DNA from: Actinobacteria bacterium OV450
Lineage (GTDB): Bacteria > Actinomycetota > Actinomycetes > Streptomycetales > Streptomycetaceae
Reading direction: 5' to 3'
NCBI GenBank assembly: GCA_001298555.1
Contig: LJCW01000109.1
Span: 1-64,000, forward strand
Length of the DNA: 64,000 bases
Position numbers and translations under genes: made by a program
Notes under the pieces: generated by a model
The model's input: only the letters and a program-made list of their open reading frames with translations
The model's database searches: none
Told to the model about the DNA's origin: nothing
Shown: in pieces, positions 25,526-34,136 of the stretch
How positions within the stretch are numbered: the first letter of the stretch is position 1
Layout: each line of letters begins with the position of its first letter

Positions 25526-26488
25526 ATGGGCTCACCGCGCGCGCCGCGCTGGAAGCACGCCGTCGTCACCGGCGGTGCGGGCTTCGTCGGCTCCCACCTG
25601 TGCTCCGCCCTGCTCGCCGCGGGGACCGCCGTCACCTGTGTGGACGACTTCAGCACGGGACGACCGGAGAACATATCGGAACTGGTGGGGCATCCCCGAT
25701 TCACCGTGCAGGAGACGAACGTCTCGCGTCCCTTCGCCGTACGGGCGGACCCTGACCTCGTTCTGCACCTGGCCTCCCCGGCCTCCCCGGCCGACTACCT
25801 ACGGCTGCCGCTCCACACGCTGGAGGCCGGAAGCCTCGGCACGCGCAACGCCCTGGAACTCGCGCACCGCAGCGAGGCCCGCTTCGTCCTCGCCTCCACG
25901 TCCGAGGTGTACGGCGATCCGCAGGAGCACCCCCAGAACGAACGGTATTGGGGACACGTCAACCCCGTCGGCCCCCGTAGCGTCTACGACGAGGCCAAAC
26001 GCTTCGGCGAGGCGCTCACCACCGCTCACGCCTCGGCCCTTGGCACGGACGCCTGCATCGTGCGGCTGTTCAACACCTATGGTCCGCGCATGCGGGGCTA
26101 CGACGGTCGCGCGGTTCCCACGTTCATCCGCCAGGCCCTCGCGGGTACCCCGCTGACCGTCACGGGCGACGGCCTGCAGACCCGTTCCCTGTGCTACGTC
26201 GAGGACACCGTCGCAGGCATCCTCGCGGCGGCCGACCACGGAATGCGGGGGCCTGTGAACCTCGGCAACCCGGACGAGCTCACCATGCTGGAGCTGGCCC
26301 GGTGGATCGTCGAGCTGACGGGCTCCTCGTCGGAGATCACCTTCGTCGAGCGGCCCACCGACGACCCCACCGTGCGCTGCCCGGACATCACGCTGGCGCG
26401 GGACAAGCTCCAGTGGGAGCCGCGTGTGGCTGCCGCGGACGGGCTGCGCCGCACGATCGCCTGGTTCCGCGCGCGGCGCGAGAACTGA
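25526..26488 (+). CDS. NAD-dependent nucleotide-sugar epimerase/decarboxylase
   Basis: A 320-residue extended SDR. The NAD-binding motif is G-G-A-G-F-V-G-S-H; H-L-A-S-P-A-S-P-A-D-Y is the hallmark of UDP-glucuronate decarboxylase (UDP-xylose synthase)-like enzymes; the catalytic segment is S-T-S-E-V-Y-G-D-P with Y-D-E-A-K-R for Tyr and Lys; R-L-F-N-T-Y-G-P and the later R-S-L-C-Y-V complete the family pattern. GAGGAG precedes ATG 25526. It opens the heptose/glycan cluster. It is not the HldD-type heptose 6-epimerase. It most likely supplies a second activated sugar to the glycosyltransferases downstream (inference). Confidence 0.88.
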   Translation: MGSPRAPRWKHAVVTGGAGFVGSHLCSALLAAGTAVTCVDDFSTGRPENISELVGHPRFTVQETNVSRPFAVRADPDLVLHLASPASPADYLRLPLHTLEAGSLGTRNALELAHRSEARFVLASTSEVYGDPQEHPQNERYWGHVNPVGPRSVYDEAKRFGEALTTAHASALGTDACIVRLFNTYGPRMRGYDGRAVPTFIRQALAGTPLTVTGDGLQTRSLCYVEDTVAGILAAADHGMRGPVNLGNPDELTMLELARWIVELTGSSSEITFVERPTDDPTVRCPDITLARDKLQWEPRVAAADGLRRTIAWFRARREN

Positions 26489-26569
26489 CCCTCTCGGCGC
26501 TCTTGTGCCTCACCGGCGGCCCACCCCTGCGCGTCCGCCCGCTCCCTCAGCCGAAAGGTCCCTCCGGCC

Positions 26570-28225
26570 ATGCGCATCCTCGGAATCAACGCGCTCTTCC
26601 ACGACCCGTCCGCCGCACTCGTCGTCGACGGCCGTACCGTCGCCGCCGCCGAGGAGGAGCGGTTCTCCCGTCGAAAGCACGGCAAGCGGCCGGTGCCCTT
26701 CTCCGCCTGGGAACTTCCGGAACAGGCCGCGGCCTGGTGCCTGAGGCGGGCGGGTCTGCGTCCGCAGGACCTCGACGCCGTGGCGTACTCCTACGACCCC
26801 GCTCTGGCCCGGTCGGCCGACGCCATGGGTCTGGACGATCCGTGGGACCACCTCCGCCAGACGTACGCGCGTGAGGCCCCGGGCTTCCTGGCGACCGCCC
26901 TGCCCGGCCTCGACCCCGGCCTCGTGCGCTTCGTACCCCACCACATGGCCCATGCCGCGTCCGGCGCGTTCGCGGCCGACGGCGCGGACCGCAGCTCCGT
27001 CCTCGTCCTCGACGGACGCGGTGAACGGGCTTCGCACCTGGCGGCCCGCCGGATGGGCGACAGCCTGGAGCCGCTCTACGCGCAGGACCTCCCGCACTCG
27101 CTCGGACTCGTCTACGAGGAACTCACCGAGCACCTGGGCTTCTTGAGGTCCTCCGACGAGTTCAAGGTGATGGCACTCGCCTCCCACGGAAACCCGCGGA
27201 TGCTGACCGAGCTCCGCCGCTACGTGTACCCCACGGGCGACGGCGGCTTCCGTGCCACAGGCGTCCCGTGGAACGAGTTCTGTCCACCCCGGGGCCCGGA
27301 CGAGCCGTGGAGCGGCGCCCACGCCGATCTCGCCGCGAGTGCCCAGGCCGTCCTGGAAGAGACACTGCTGGACCTGGTCCGCTGGCTCCACGGCCGCACC
27401 CACGACGACGTCCTCACCCTCGCCGGGGGCGTGGCACTGAACTGCGTGGCCAACTCCCGCATCGCGCGCGAAGGTCCCTTCTCCCGCGTGTGGGTCCAGC
27501 CGGCCGCCGGAGACGCGGGCACGGCGCTGGGCTCCGCGCTGCTCCTCGCCGCCGGGGCGGGGGACGCCCCCGAGCCGATGACCGGCGCGGATCTGGGCCG
27601 CGACTGGTCCGACGCCGAACTCGGCGCCTGGCTCAAAACGGCGGGAGTCCCCTTCGAACGGCCGCCGGACATCGCGGCCACCGTCGCGCAGGCGCTCGCC
27701 GACAACGCCATCGTGGCGTGGTTGCAGGGGCGTTCGGAGTTCGGGCCGCGGGCACTGGGACACCGGTCACTGCTGGCGCATCCCGGGCACGCGGGAAACC
27801 TGGAGCGCCTCAACGACGTCAAGGGCCGCGAACAGTTCCGTCCCGTGGCCCCGATGGTGATCGCCGAGCGGGCGGCCGAGATCTTCGACGGTCCGCTGCC
27901 CAGCCCGTACATGCTGTTCGTGCACGACGTGGCTGCCGATTGGCGCGAGCGCATCCCGGCGGTGGTCCACGTCGACGGCACCGCCCGCATCCAGACGGTG
28001 GATCAGGAACGTGAGCCCCTGGTGGCACGGATGCTCACCGAGTTCGAACGGCGTACCGGGCTGCCGGTCGTCGTCAACACGAGTCTGAACACCGCCGGCC
28101 GGCCCATGGTCGACGACCCCCGGGACGCTCTGGAGTGCTTCGGCTCGTCGCCCGTGGACCTGCTGGCCATCGGACCCTACGCCGTCCGCCGGGACGGCAT
28201 CTTCCGCGCCGCAGAGGAAGGCTGA
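26570..28225 (+). CDS. Carbamoyltransferase (NodU/TobZ/HypF-C type)
   Basis: A 551-residue O-carbamoyltransferase. The N-terminal ASKHA-fold part has F-H-D-P-S-A-A-L-V, E-E-E-R-F-S-R-R-K-H and H-H-M-A-H-A-A-S-G-A-F; the YrdC-like nucleotide-binding part continues with G-G-V-A-L-N-C-V-A-N-S-R, F-G-P-R-A-L-G-H-R-S and N-T-S-L-N. These enzymes transfer carbamoyl phosphate through carbamoyl-AMP to a sugar hydroxyl, as in nodulation factors and tobramycin. Length is normal. It sits in a tight series with five glycosyltransferases and ADP-heptose genes, so a carbamoylated sugar is the likely product. Start ATG 26570 lies after GAAAGG. Confidence 0.93.
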   Translation: MRILGINALFHDPSAALVVDGRTVAAAEEERFSRRKHGKRPVPFSAWELPEQAAAWCLRRAGLRPQDLDAVAYSYDPALARSADAMGLDDPWDHLRQTYAREAPGFLATALPGLDPGLVRFVPHHMAHAASGAFAADGADRSSVLVLDGRGERASHLAARRMGDSLEPLYAQDLPHSLGLVYEELTEHLGFLRSSDEFKVMALASHGNPRMLTELRRYVYPTGDGGFRATGVPWNEFCPPRGPDEPWSGAHADLAASAQAVLEETLLDLVRWLHGRTHDDVLTLAGGVALNCVANSRIAREGPFSRVWVQPAAGDAGTALGSALLLAAGAGDAPEPMTGADLGRDWSDAELGAWLKTAGVPFERPPDIAATVAQALADNAIVAWLQGRSEFGPRALGHRSLLAHPGHAGNLERLNDVKGREQFRPVAPMVIAERAAEIFDGPLPSPYMLFVHDVAADWRERIPAVVHVDGTARIQTVDQEREPLVARMLTEFERRTGLPVVVNTSLNTAGRPMVDDPRDALECFGSSPVDLLAIGPYAVRRDGIFRAAEEG

Positions 28226-28227
28226 CC

Positions 28228-29355
28228 GTGATGCTCCAGGCGTCGGCGCCCCCGCCCCCGTACGCGATCGTCGTACCCACCCTCGGCCGGCCCAGCCTCA
28301 GCGCCTGCCTGGACGCCGTGGCAGCCGCCACGGCCTCGGGGCACGGCCCCGTGCGGATCGTTCTCGTACACGACCGTCCCGGCCCTGACGGAGCACTGCC
28401 CGCCCTGGACGTTCCCCCCGCGCTCCGCCCGATCACCACCGTCGTGGCCGGCCGGGGCCGGGGCCCCGCCGCAGCCCGCAACACGGGAATGCGGGCGGCG
28501 GGTCCGGTGCCCTGGATCGTGTTCCTCGACGACGACGTCGTGCCGGGACGGGGCTGGGGCGAGGACCTGGCGAGCGATCTGGGCTCCGCCTCCCGCGACA
28601 CCGCGGCCGTCACGGCCCGCATCGACGTCCCCCTGCCGGCCGGCCGCCGTCCCACGGACTGGGAGCGCAACACGGCGGGTCTGGCCACCGCCCGCTGGAT
28701 CACCGCGGACATGGCCTTTCGCCGGGAGGCGTTGGAAGCCGCCGGCGGCTTCGACGAGCGCTTCCGTCGCGCCTTTCGCGAGGACGCCGAGCTGGCCCTG
28801 CGCCTGATCGAGGGCGGCTGGGTCCTGGCCCCCGGAAGCCGCCGTACCACGCACCCGGTCCGGCCCGCGGATCGCTGGATCTCGGTTCGGCTCCAGGCGG
28901 GCAACGCCGACGACGTACTGATGTGCCGACTGCACGGACACGACTGGTGGGGCCGGGCGGGCGCTCCCCGCGGGCGGCTGCCGCGCCATGCCGCCGTGAC
29001 CTCGGCCGCCGCCGCAGCCGTGGGCTGTGCGCTGGCCGGCAGGAGGGCCGCGGCCGCGTGGTGCGCGGCGGGCTGGCTGGTCGGCACCGCCGAGTTCGCC
29101 GCGGCCCGGATCGCACCCGGTCCGCGCACCCGGTCCGAGGTCGTCACCATGGCGGCCACGAGCACGGTCGTCCCCGCTATGGCGGTCTGGCACTGGCTGC
29201 GCGGGACGGTCGTACACCGCCGTGTCCACCGAGCGGATCCGGCGACGCCGCCCGGGATCCGCTCGCAGGCCTCGCAGGGGGCTCGCCGCGAACAGGTGCG
29301 ATCATCAGGAACCGGTCCGGCGCAGGCGCCTCCGCGGGTGGGGCCATGGCCGTAG
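28228..29355 (+). CDS. Family 2 glycosyltransferase
   Basis: A 375-residue inverting GT-A glycosyltransferase. It opens with A-I-V-V-P-T-L-G-R-P-S-L, has A-A-A-R-N-T-G-M-R-A, the metal-binding region F-L-D-D-D-V-V-P and a later E-D-A-E-L-A-L-R motif for the catalytic base. After residue 250 there are two weak hydrophobic stretches (about 252-300) that may anchor it to the membrane. GTG 28228 starts two bases after the carbamoyltransferase stop; an ATG follows directly. The tail overlaps the GmhB-like gene start by ten bases. Acceptor and donor are unknown; it is in the ADP-heptose cluster. Confidence 0.88.
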   Translation: MMLQASAPPPPYAIVVPTLGRPSLSACLDAVAAATASGHGPVRIVLVHDRPGPDGALPALDVPPALRPITTVVAGRGRGPAAARNTGMRAAGPVPWIVFLDDDVVPGRGWGEDLASDLGSASRDTAAVTARIDVPLPAGRRPTDWERNTAGLATARWITADMAFRREALEAAGGFDERFRRAFREDAELALRLIEGGWVLAPGSRRTTHPVRPADRWISVRLQAGNADDVLMCRLHGHDWWGRAGAPRGRLPRHAAVTSAAAAAVGCALAGRRAAAAWCAAGWLVGTAEFAAARIAPGPRTRSEVVTMAATSTVVPAMAVWHWLRGTVVHRRVHRADPATPPGIRSQASQGARREQVRSSGTGPAQAPPRVGPWP

Positions 29356-30023
29356 CCGTCCCCTGGCTGTGGGGCTCCTCCGGTGCGGTCAGGAGCCCGC
29401 GCCGGTCCCGTGGGGCAGGCCGGCTCCCGGAAGCGGTCCTCTTCGACCGTGACGGCACGCTCGTCGTCGACGTCCCGTACAACGGCGACCCCGACCGGGT
29501 CTCTCCCATGCCCACGGCACGGGCCGCGGTGACCGCGCTGCGCGAGCTCGGGGTGCCGATCGGTGTCGTGAGCAACCAGTCGGGCGTCGCCCGCGGGCTC
29601 CTGACGCAGCAGCACGTGGCGGCGGTGCGCCGGCGCGTGGACGAACTTTTCGGTCCGTTCGACGTGTGGGCCGTGTGCCCCCACGGCCCCGCGGACGGCC
29701 GCGGCTGCCGCAAGCCCGCACCGGGCCTGATCCTCGCCGCGTGCGAGAGGCTGGGCGCGGCCCCCGAACATACGGTGGTCCTCGGGGACATCGGCTCCGA
29801 CGTACGGGCCGCCGCCGGCGCGGGGGCGCGCGGCGTGCTGGTGCCGACACCCGTGACCCGCCCCGACGAGGTCGCGGCCGCTCGCGAGACGGCGTGCGAT
29901 CTGCTCACCGCCGTCCGGAAACTGCTCGTCTCGTCCCCGGCCGGCGCCGGCTGGGACACGGACGTCGCACCGGCCCCCGGACCGGTGCGGGCGCGCCCAC
30001 ACGCTGCGGGCGGTGCGGGATGA
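29346..30023 (+). CDS. gmhB: D-glycero-D-manno-heptose-1,7-bisphosphate 7-phosphatase-like HAD hydrolase
   Basis: A 225-residue HAD-IIIA phosphatase. Motif I is L-F-D-R-D-G-T-L-V; motif II is in V-S-N-Q-S-G-V-A-R-G; G-C-R-K-P-A-P-G gives the lysine, and G-D-I-G-S-D-V the final acidic residues. The Cys/His loop of GmhB that binds zinc (C-x-H-x-x-x-C type) is represented by V-C-P-H-G-P-A-D-G-R-G-C. GmhB removes the 7-phosphate in the ADP-heptose route. The first 30 residues are Arg-rich and not conserved. The gene overlaps the GT2 gene upstream by ten bases and the next gene by ATGA, so it is in the operon. Confidence 0.85.
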   Translation: MAVAVPWLWGSSGAVRSPRRSRGAGRLPEAVLFDRDGTLVVDVPYNGDPDRVSPMPTARAAVTALRELGVPIGVVSNQSGVARGLLTQQHVAAVRRRVDELFGPFDVWAVCPHGPADGRGCRKPAPGLILAACERLGAAPEHTVVLGDIGSDVRAAAGAGARGVLVPTPVTRPDEVAAARETACDLLTAVRKLLVSSPAGAGWDTDVAPAPGPVRARPHAAGGAG

Positions 30024-31099
30024 ACGCCCCGCGCAGCCTCGTCGTACGCCTCGACAGCGCCGGGGACGTACTGCTGGCCGGGCCTGCCGTGCGCGCCGTG
30101 GCGGCCCGCTCCTCCCACACCACGCTGCTCTGCGGACCCCAGGGCGTCGCCGCGGCGCGGCTGTTGCCCGGCGTGGACCAGGTGCTGGTGTACGAGGCCC
30201 CGTGGGTGGGGCTGGAGCCGGGCCGCACCTCTCGCGAGGAGTGCGGCTTGCTGGTCGACGCCCTGGCCGCCGGCCGCTTCGACCGCGGTGTGATCCTGGT
30301 GTCCCATCACCAGAGCCCCTTGCCGGCGGCCCTGCTGCTCGCGCTCGCGGGAGTGGAGCAGGTCGCGGCCGACTGCGAGGAGTACCCGGGATCCCTGCTC
30401 GCGCTGCGGCACCACCGGCTGCCGGACCGGCACGAGGCGGACGCAGCGCTCGACCTGGTGCGTGACTTCGGTTTCGCCCTGCCCGACGGCGACGACGGCG
30501 CCCTGCGGGTGTGCATCCCGCCGGACACGACACGGTTGACGGGTCCCGAACCCTACGTGGTGCTGCATCCGGGAGCCGCTGTGGCCGCCCGGGCCTGGAG
30601 CCCGGCCAGGGCGACGCGTGCCGCGGCCGCGCTGCGGGAGGCGGGGCACCGGGTGGTGGTCACCGGCAGCCCCGCGGAGAAGGAGCTGACCGCCGAGGTG
30701 GCCGGCCGTCACGGACTCGACCTGGGCGGCGTCACGGCCGACCTGCACGAGCTGGCCGGGGTCCTGGCCGCCGGCCGGCTCCTGGTGGCGGGCAACACGG
30801 GCCCCACCCATCTGGCCGCCGCCGTGGGCACGCCCGTGGTGTGCCTGTTCGCACCCGTGGTGCCGGCGGGCCGGTGGCGGCCGTACCGGGTACCGCATGT
30901 GCTGCTCGGCGATCAGCGGGCTTCGTGCGCCGGCAGCAGGGCGCGGGTGTGCCCCGTTGCGGGCCACCCCTGTCTGGACTCGGTGGATGACCACGAGGTG
31001 CTGGCGGCCGTCGCCGGACTCCTCATGGACGGCCCTCCGGGCAGCCGGGGACCGAGGCCGCCCGAACCGAGCGAGACCGACGGAGGAGTGACCGTATGA
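30020..31099 (+). CDS. Family 9 glycosyltransferase (ADP-heptosyltransferase-like)
   Basis: A 359-residue GT-B fold enzyme related to WaaC/WaaF/RfaF heptosyltransferases. The N-terminal strand reads V-V-R-L-D-S-A-G-D-V-L-L-A-G-P, and the nucleotide-binding C-terminal half has V-V-L-H-P-G-A, V-V-V-T-G-S-P-A-E and the diagnostic G-N-T-G-P-T-H-L-A-A-A. The presence of GT9 together with GmhA, GmhB and HldE makes ADP-heptose the most likely donor. Both ends overlap neighbours by ATGA. The last 20 residues are Pro-rich. Confidence 0.9.
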   Translation: MNAPRSLVVRLDSAGDVLLAGPAVRAVAARSSHTTLLCGPQGVAAARLLPGVDQVLVYEAPWVGLEPGRTSREECGLLVDALAAGRFDRGVILVSHHQSPLPAALLLALAGVEQVAADCEEYPGSLLALRHHRLPDRHEADAALDLVRDFGFALPDGDDGALRVCIPPDTTRLTGPEPYVVLHPGAAVAARAWSPARATRAAAALREAGHRVVVTGSPAEKELTAEVAGRHGLDLGGVTADLHELAGVLAAGRLLVAGNTGPTHLAAAVGTPVVCLFAPVVPAGRWRPYRVPHVLLGDQRASCAGSRARVCPVAGHPCLDSVDDHEVLAAVAGLLMDGPPGSRGPRPPEPSETDGGVTV

Positions 31100-32058
31100 A
31101 CATCCTGCTGTGGCACGTTCACGGTTCCTGGACGACCGCGTTCGTCCAGGGTCCGCACACCTACCTCGTACCGGTCACCCCGGACCGGGGGCCCGACGGG
31201 CTGGGCCGCGCCCGCACCTTCGACTGGCCCGATTCGGTGCGCGAGGTCACGCCGGCCGAACTGGCCGACGCACCGGTGGACCTCGTCGTGCTCCAGCGGC
31301 CCCACGAGATGGAACTGGCCGAGCGCTGGCTGGGCCGCCGCCCCGGACGCGACGTCCCCGCCGTGTACCTGGAGCACAACGCACCGGACGGCGACGTGCC
31401 GCGCACCCGTCACCCCTGCGCCGACCGCGCCGATCTGACACTGGTTCACGTCACCCATTTCAACCGGCTGTTCTGGGACAACGGTGCCGTTCGCACGGCG
31501 GTCATCGAACACGGCATCGTCGACCCCGGGCACCTCTACACCGGTGTGCTTCCCCGCGCGGCGGTGGTGACGAACGAACCGATCAGGCGGGGCCGCCACA
31601 CCGGGACGGACCTCCTGCCCGAGCTGGCCCGGGCGGCGCCCCTGGACGTCTTCGGCATGGGCACCGACGGCATCGCCGAGCACCTGGGGCTGTCCGCGCG
31701 ACGGTGCCGTGCCTACGAGCTGCCTCAGCGCGAGCTGCACACGGCGATGGCGGAGCGCCGCCTGTACCTCCACCCCGTGCGGTGGACCTCGCTGGGCCTG
31801 TCACTGCTGGAAGCCATGCATCTGGGCATGCCCGTCGTGGCGCTGGCCTCCACGGAGGCCGTGGAGGCCGTCGTGCCCGGCACGGGGGTCCTCTCGACCC
31901 GGCCGGAGGTGCTGGCGCGGGCGGTCGTCCACTACCTCAACGAACCCCAGGCGGCTGCCGAGGACGGCGCGCGCGCCCGGCAAGCCGCGCTCGAACGGTA
32001 CGGCCTCAAACGCTTCCTGGACGACTGGGAGCGCCTGATGACGGAGGCACGGTCATGA
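31096..32058 (+). CDS. Glycosyltransferase (GT-B fold, family 1/4 type)
   Basis: A 320-residue glycosyltransferase. The C-terminal nucleotide-binding half shows L-H-P-V-R-W-T-S-L-G-L-S-L-L-E-A-M-H-L-G-M-P-V-V-A-L, the E-x7-E type motif of retaining GT-B enzymes in shortened form. The N-terminal half begins N-I-L-L-W-H-V-H-G-S-W and has L-E-H-N-A-P. It is shorter than usual GT4 enzymes. Starts by ATGA overlap with the GT9 gene and ends by ATGA overlap with the next. Donor sugar unknown. Confidence 0.85.
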   Translation: MNILLWHVHGSWTTAFVQGPHTYLVPVTPDRGPDGLGRARTFDWPDSVREVTPAELADAPVDLVVLQRPHEMELAERWLGRRPGRDVPAVYLEHNAPDGDVPRTRHPCADRADLTLVHVTHFNRLFWDNGAVRTAVIEHGIVDPGHLYTGVLPRAAVVTNEPIRRGRHTGTDLLPELARAAPLDVFGMGTDGIAEHLGLSARRCRAYELPQRELHTAMAERRLYLHPVRWTSLGLSLLEAMHLGMPVVALASTEAVEAVVPGTGVLSTRPEVLARAVVHYLNEPQAAAEDGARARQAALERYGLKRFLDDWERLMTEARS

Positions 32059-33329
32059 CACCTCCCACCGCGCGTCCGACGCGGCCGCCACACCGGCTGC
32101 GGCCACTGTCGCTGGCCCTGGTCTCCGAGCACGCCAGCCCCCTCGCGACGCTCGGCGGCGTCGACGCAGGCGGCCAGAACGTGCACGTCGCCTGCCTCGC
32201 CGGGGCACTGGCCGACCGAGGTCACCATGTCACGGTGTACACGCGGCGGGATTCCGGGGACCTGCCGGTCAGCAGCCGGTTGCGACCCGGCGTCACGGTC
32301 CACCACGTGCCGGCCGGGCCGGCCGAACCCCTGCCCAAGGACGAACTGCTGCCGCACATGCGGGAGTTCTCTTACTACCTGATGCACCACTGGCAGCAGA
32401 CCGGTACGCCCGACCTGGTCCACTCCCACTTCTGGATGTCCGGGCTCGCCTCGCTGGCGGCGGCGCGCGAGCTGGGTCTGCCGCTGCTGCACACCTACCA
32501 CGCGCTGGGAACCGTCAAGCGGCGCCATCAGGGCGCCGCCGACACCAGTCCGCCCGCACGCATCGGTTGTGAGCGGGAGGTCGGATTCGGCTGCGACCGG
32601 GTCGTGGCGACCTGCCGCGACGAGGTCACCGAACTCGCCGGGATGGGCCTTTCCGAGGACAAGGTCGACATCGTTCCGTGCGGCGTGGACACCGAGCGGT
32701 TCCGGCCGGAGGGCCCGGTCGCCGAGCGGGGGACCGCCCACCGCCACCGATTGCTCCAACTGGGGCGTCTCGTCCCGCGCAAGGGGGCGGCCGTGTCCAT
32801 CGCGGCCCTCGCCCACCTGCCCGAGGCGGAGCTGCTGATCGCCGGCGGCCCCGCGGCCGGCGGCCTCCTCGACGCCGACCTGGAGGTGCGGCGCTTGCGC
32901 GCCATCGCCCGGGGGGCCGGGGTCCTCGACCGCGTGCGCTTCGTCGGCGCGGTGCCCTGCGACCGCGTGCCGGCCCTGCTCCGCAGCGCCGACGTCGTCC
33001 TGTGCCCGGCGGACTACGAACCGTTCGGCATCGTGCCCCTGGAGGCGATGGCCTGCGGCCGCCCGGTCGTTGCCAGCGCCGTCGGAGGCCAGCAGGACAC
33101 CGTCGCCGACCGGGAGACCGGACGTCTCGTGCCGCCCGGAGACGTCCGCGCGCTCGCGGCGGCCACCGCCGAGCTGCTGGCCGACGACACGGTGCGCCGG
33201 GAGTACGGGGCCGCCGGGCGGCGGCGTGTCACGAGCCGTTACGCCTGGTCCCAGGTCGCCGCCGCAACGGAACGGTCCTACCGCTCGGTGCTCGCCGGGC
33301 GGCTCGTGGGCGTCGGGACGACGACGTGA
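32055..33329 (+). CDS. Family 4 glycosyltransferase
   Basis: A 424-residue retaining GT-B glycosyltransferase resembling sucrose-phosphate synthase and MshA. The N-terminal acceptor domain has G-G-V-D-A-G-G-Q-N-V-H-V-A and H-S-H-F-W-M-S-G; the C-terminal domain has V-P-C-G-V-D-T-E-R-F-R-P, L-G-R-L-V-P-R-K-G and P-A-D-Y-E-P-F-G-I-V-P-L-E-A-M-A-C-G, giving both conserved glutamates. It overlaps the preceding gene by ATGA. A 159-base gap containing a 15-bp tandem repeat separates it from gmhA. Confidence 0.92.
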   Translation: MTPPTARPTRPPHRLRPLSLALVSEHASPLATLGGVDAGGQNVHVACLAGALADRGHHVTVYTRRDSGDLPVSSRLRPGVTVHHVPAGPAEPLPKDELLPHMREFSYYLMHHWQQTGTPDLVHSHFWMSGLASLAAARELGLPLLHTYHALGTVKRRHQGAADTSPPARIGCEREVGFGCDRVVATCRDEVTELAGMGLSEDKVDIVPCGVDTERFRPEGPVAERGTAHRHRLLQLGRLVPRKGAAVSIAALAHLPEAELLIAGGPAAGGLLDADLEVRRLRAIARGAGVLDRVRFVGAVPCDRVPALLRSADVVLCPADYEPFGIVPLEAMACGRPVVASAVGGQQDTVADRETGRLVPPGDVRALAAATAELLADDTVRREYGAAGRRRVTSRYAWSQVAAATERSYRSVLAGRLVGVGTTT

Positions 33330-33348
33330 GCTCCCTGCGCCACACGTC

Positions 33349-33378
33349 CGTCCGTCCGGCCACCGTCCGTCCGGCCAC
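33349..33378. repeat. 15-bp tandem repeat
   Basis: CGTCCGTCCGGCCAC occurs twice (33349-33363, 33364-33378) followed by CGTCC, in the gap between the GT4 gene and gmhA. Confidence 0.85.
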
Positions 33379-33488
33379 CGTCCCGACGAGCGTCTCCGGT
33401 CGGTCACGACCGGTCCCGTCCCCGCGCAGTACCGATTGACCGAAGGAGGTGGGGTGCGGACCGCTCTCCCGAGCGCCGCCCCGACGCC

Positions 33489-34136
33489 ATGAGCCGATCT
33501 TCCGCAACCACAGGAGCCCAACAGCACTGCCAGGCACTGGAGGACGCGCTGAGGCGTCTACGCGTCCACGGTCTGGACCAGCTCGCCCAGTGGGGTCACC
33601 GGCTCGCCACGGTGCTCCCCGCCGGCGGCCGCCTCCTCGCAGCCGGCAACGGCGGCAGCGCCGCCCAGGCGCAGCATCTGACCGCAGAGCTGGTCGGCCG
33701 GTACCGCGAGGAGCGGCCCGCCTACTCGGCCATCGCCCTGCACGCCGAGACGTCCAGCGTCACCGCGATCGGCAACGACTACGGCTTCGAGCAGGTCTTC
33801 GCCCGGCAGGTCGCGGCACACGGCCGGGACGGTGACGTCCTCATCGTCCTGTCGACGTCGGGGCGCAGCGGGAACCTGCTGTCGGCCGCAATGACGGCCC
33901 GCAGTGCGGGGCTGGAGGTCTGGGCCCTGACCGGAGCCGGCCCCAACCCGCTGGCGGAGGCAGCCGACCAGGCCCTGTGCATCGACGCCGCCTCGACGGC
34001 GACCGTGCAGGAGGCTCACCTGGTGGCCGTGCACCTGCTGTGCGAGTCCTTCGACGGGGCCCTCGCCTCCTTCGGGACCGCCGCCGTGAGGGCGGCGCCC
34101 CGGCGCGCCGTCGCCGCCGTCAGGAGGGCCAGGTGA
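33489..34136 (+). CDS. gmhA: Sedoheptulose-7-phosphate isomerase (GmhA-like, SIS domain)
   Basis: A 215-residue SIS-domain protein that fits phosphoheptose isomerase, which turns sedoheptulose 7-phosphate into D-glycero-D-manno-heptose 7-phosphate. Motifs: A-A-G-N-G-G-S-A-A-Q-A-Q-H-L-T-A-E-L, S-A-I-A-L-H-A-E-T-S-S-V-T-A-I-G-N-D-Y-G, V-L-S-T-S-G-R-S-G-N-L and V-Q-E-A-H-L-V-A-V-H-L-L-C for the zinc and base residues. The extra C-terminal 20 residues are Arg/Ala-rich. Its stop overlaps the GTG of hldE (GTGA). Confidence 0.92.
   Translation: MSRSSATTGAQQHCQALEDALRRLRVHGLDQLAQWGHRLATVLPAGGRLLAAGNGGSAAQAQHLTAELVGRYREERPAYSAIALHAETSSVTAIGNDYGFEQVFARQVAAHGRDGDVLIVLSTSGRSGNLLSAAMTARSAGLEVWALTGAGPNPLAEAADQALCIDAASTATVQEAHLVAVHLLCESFDGALASFGTAAVRAAPRRAVAAVRRAR

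Noticed and set aside
25526..26488. Epimerase as HldD (ADP-heptose 6-epimerase)
   Set aside because: The S-P-A-S-P-A-D-Y motif and overall pattern match UDP-glucuronate decarboxylase-like enzymes, not HldD.
33349..33378. Direct repeats considered as a CRISPR array
   Set aside because: Only two adjacent copies without spacers; no cas genes are in the window.
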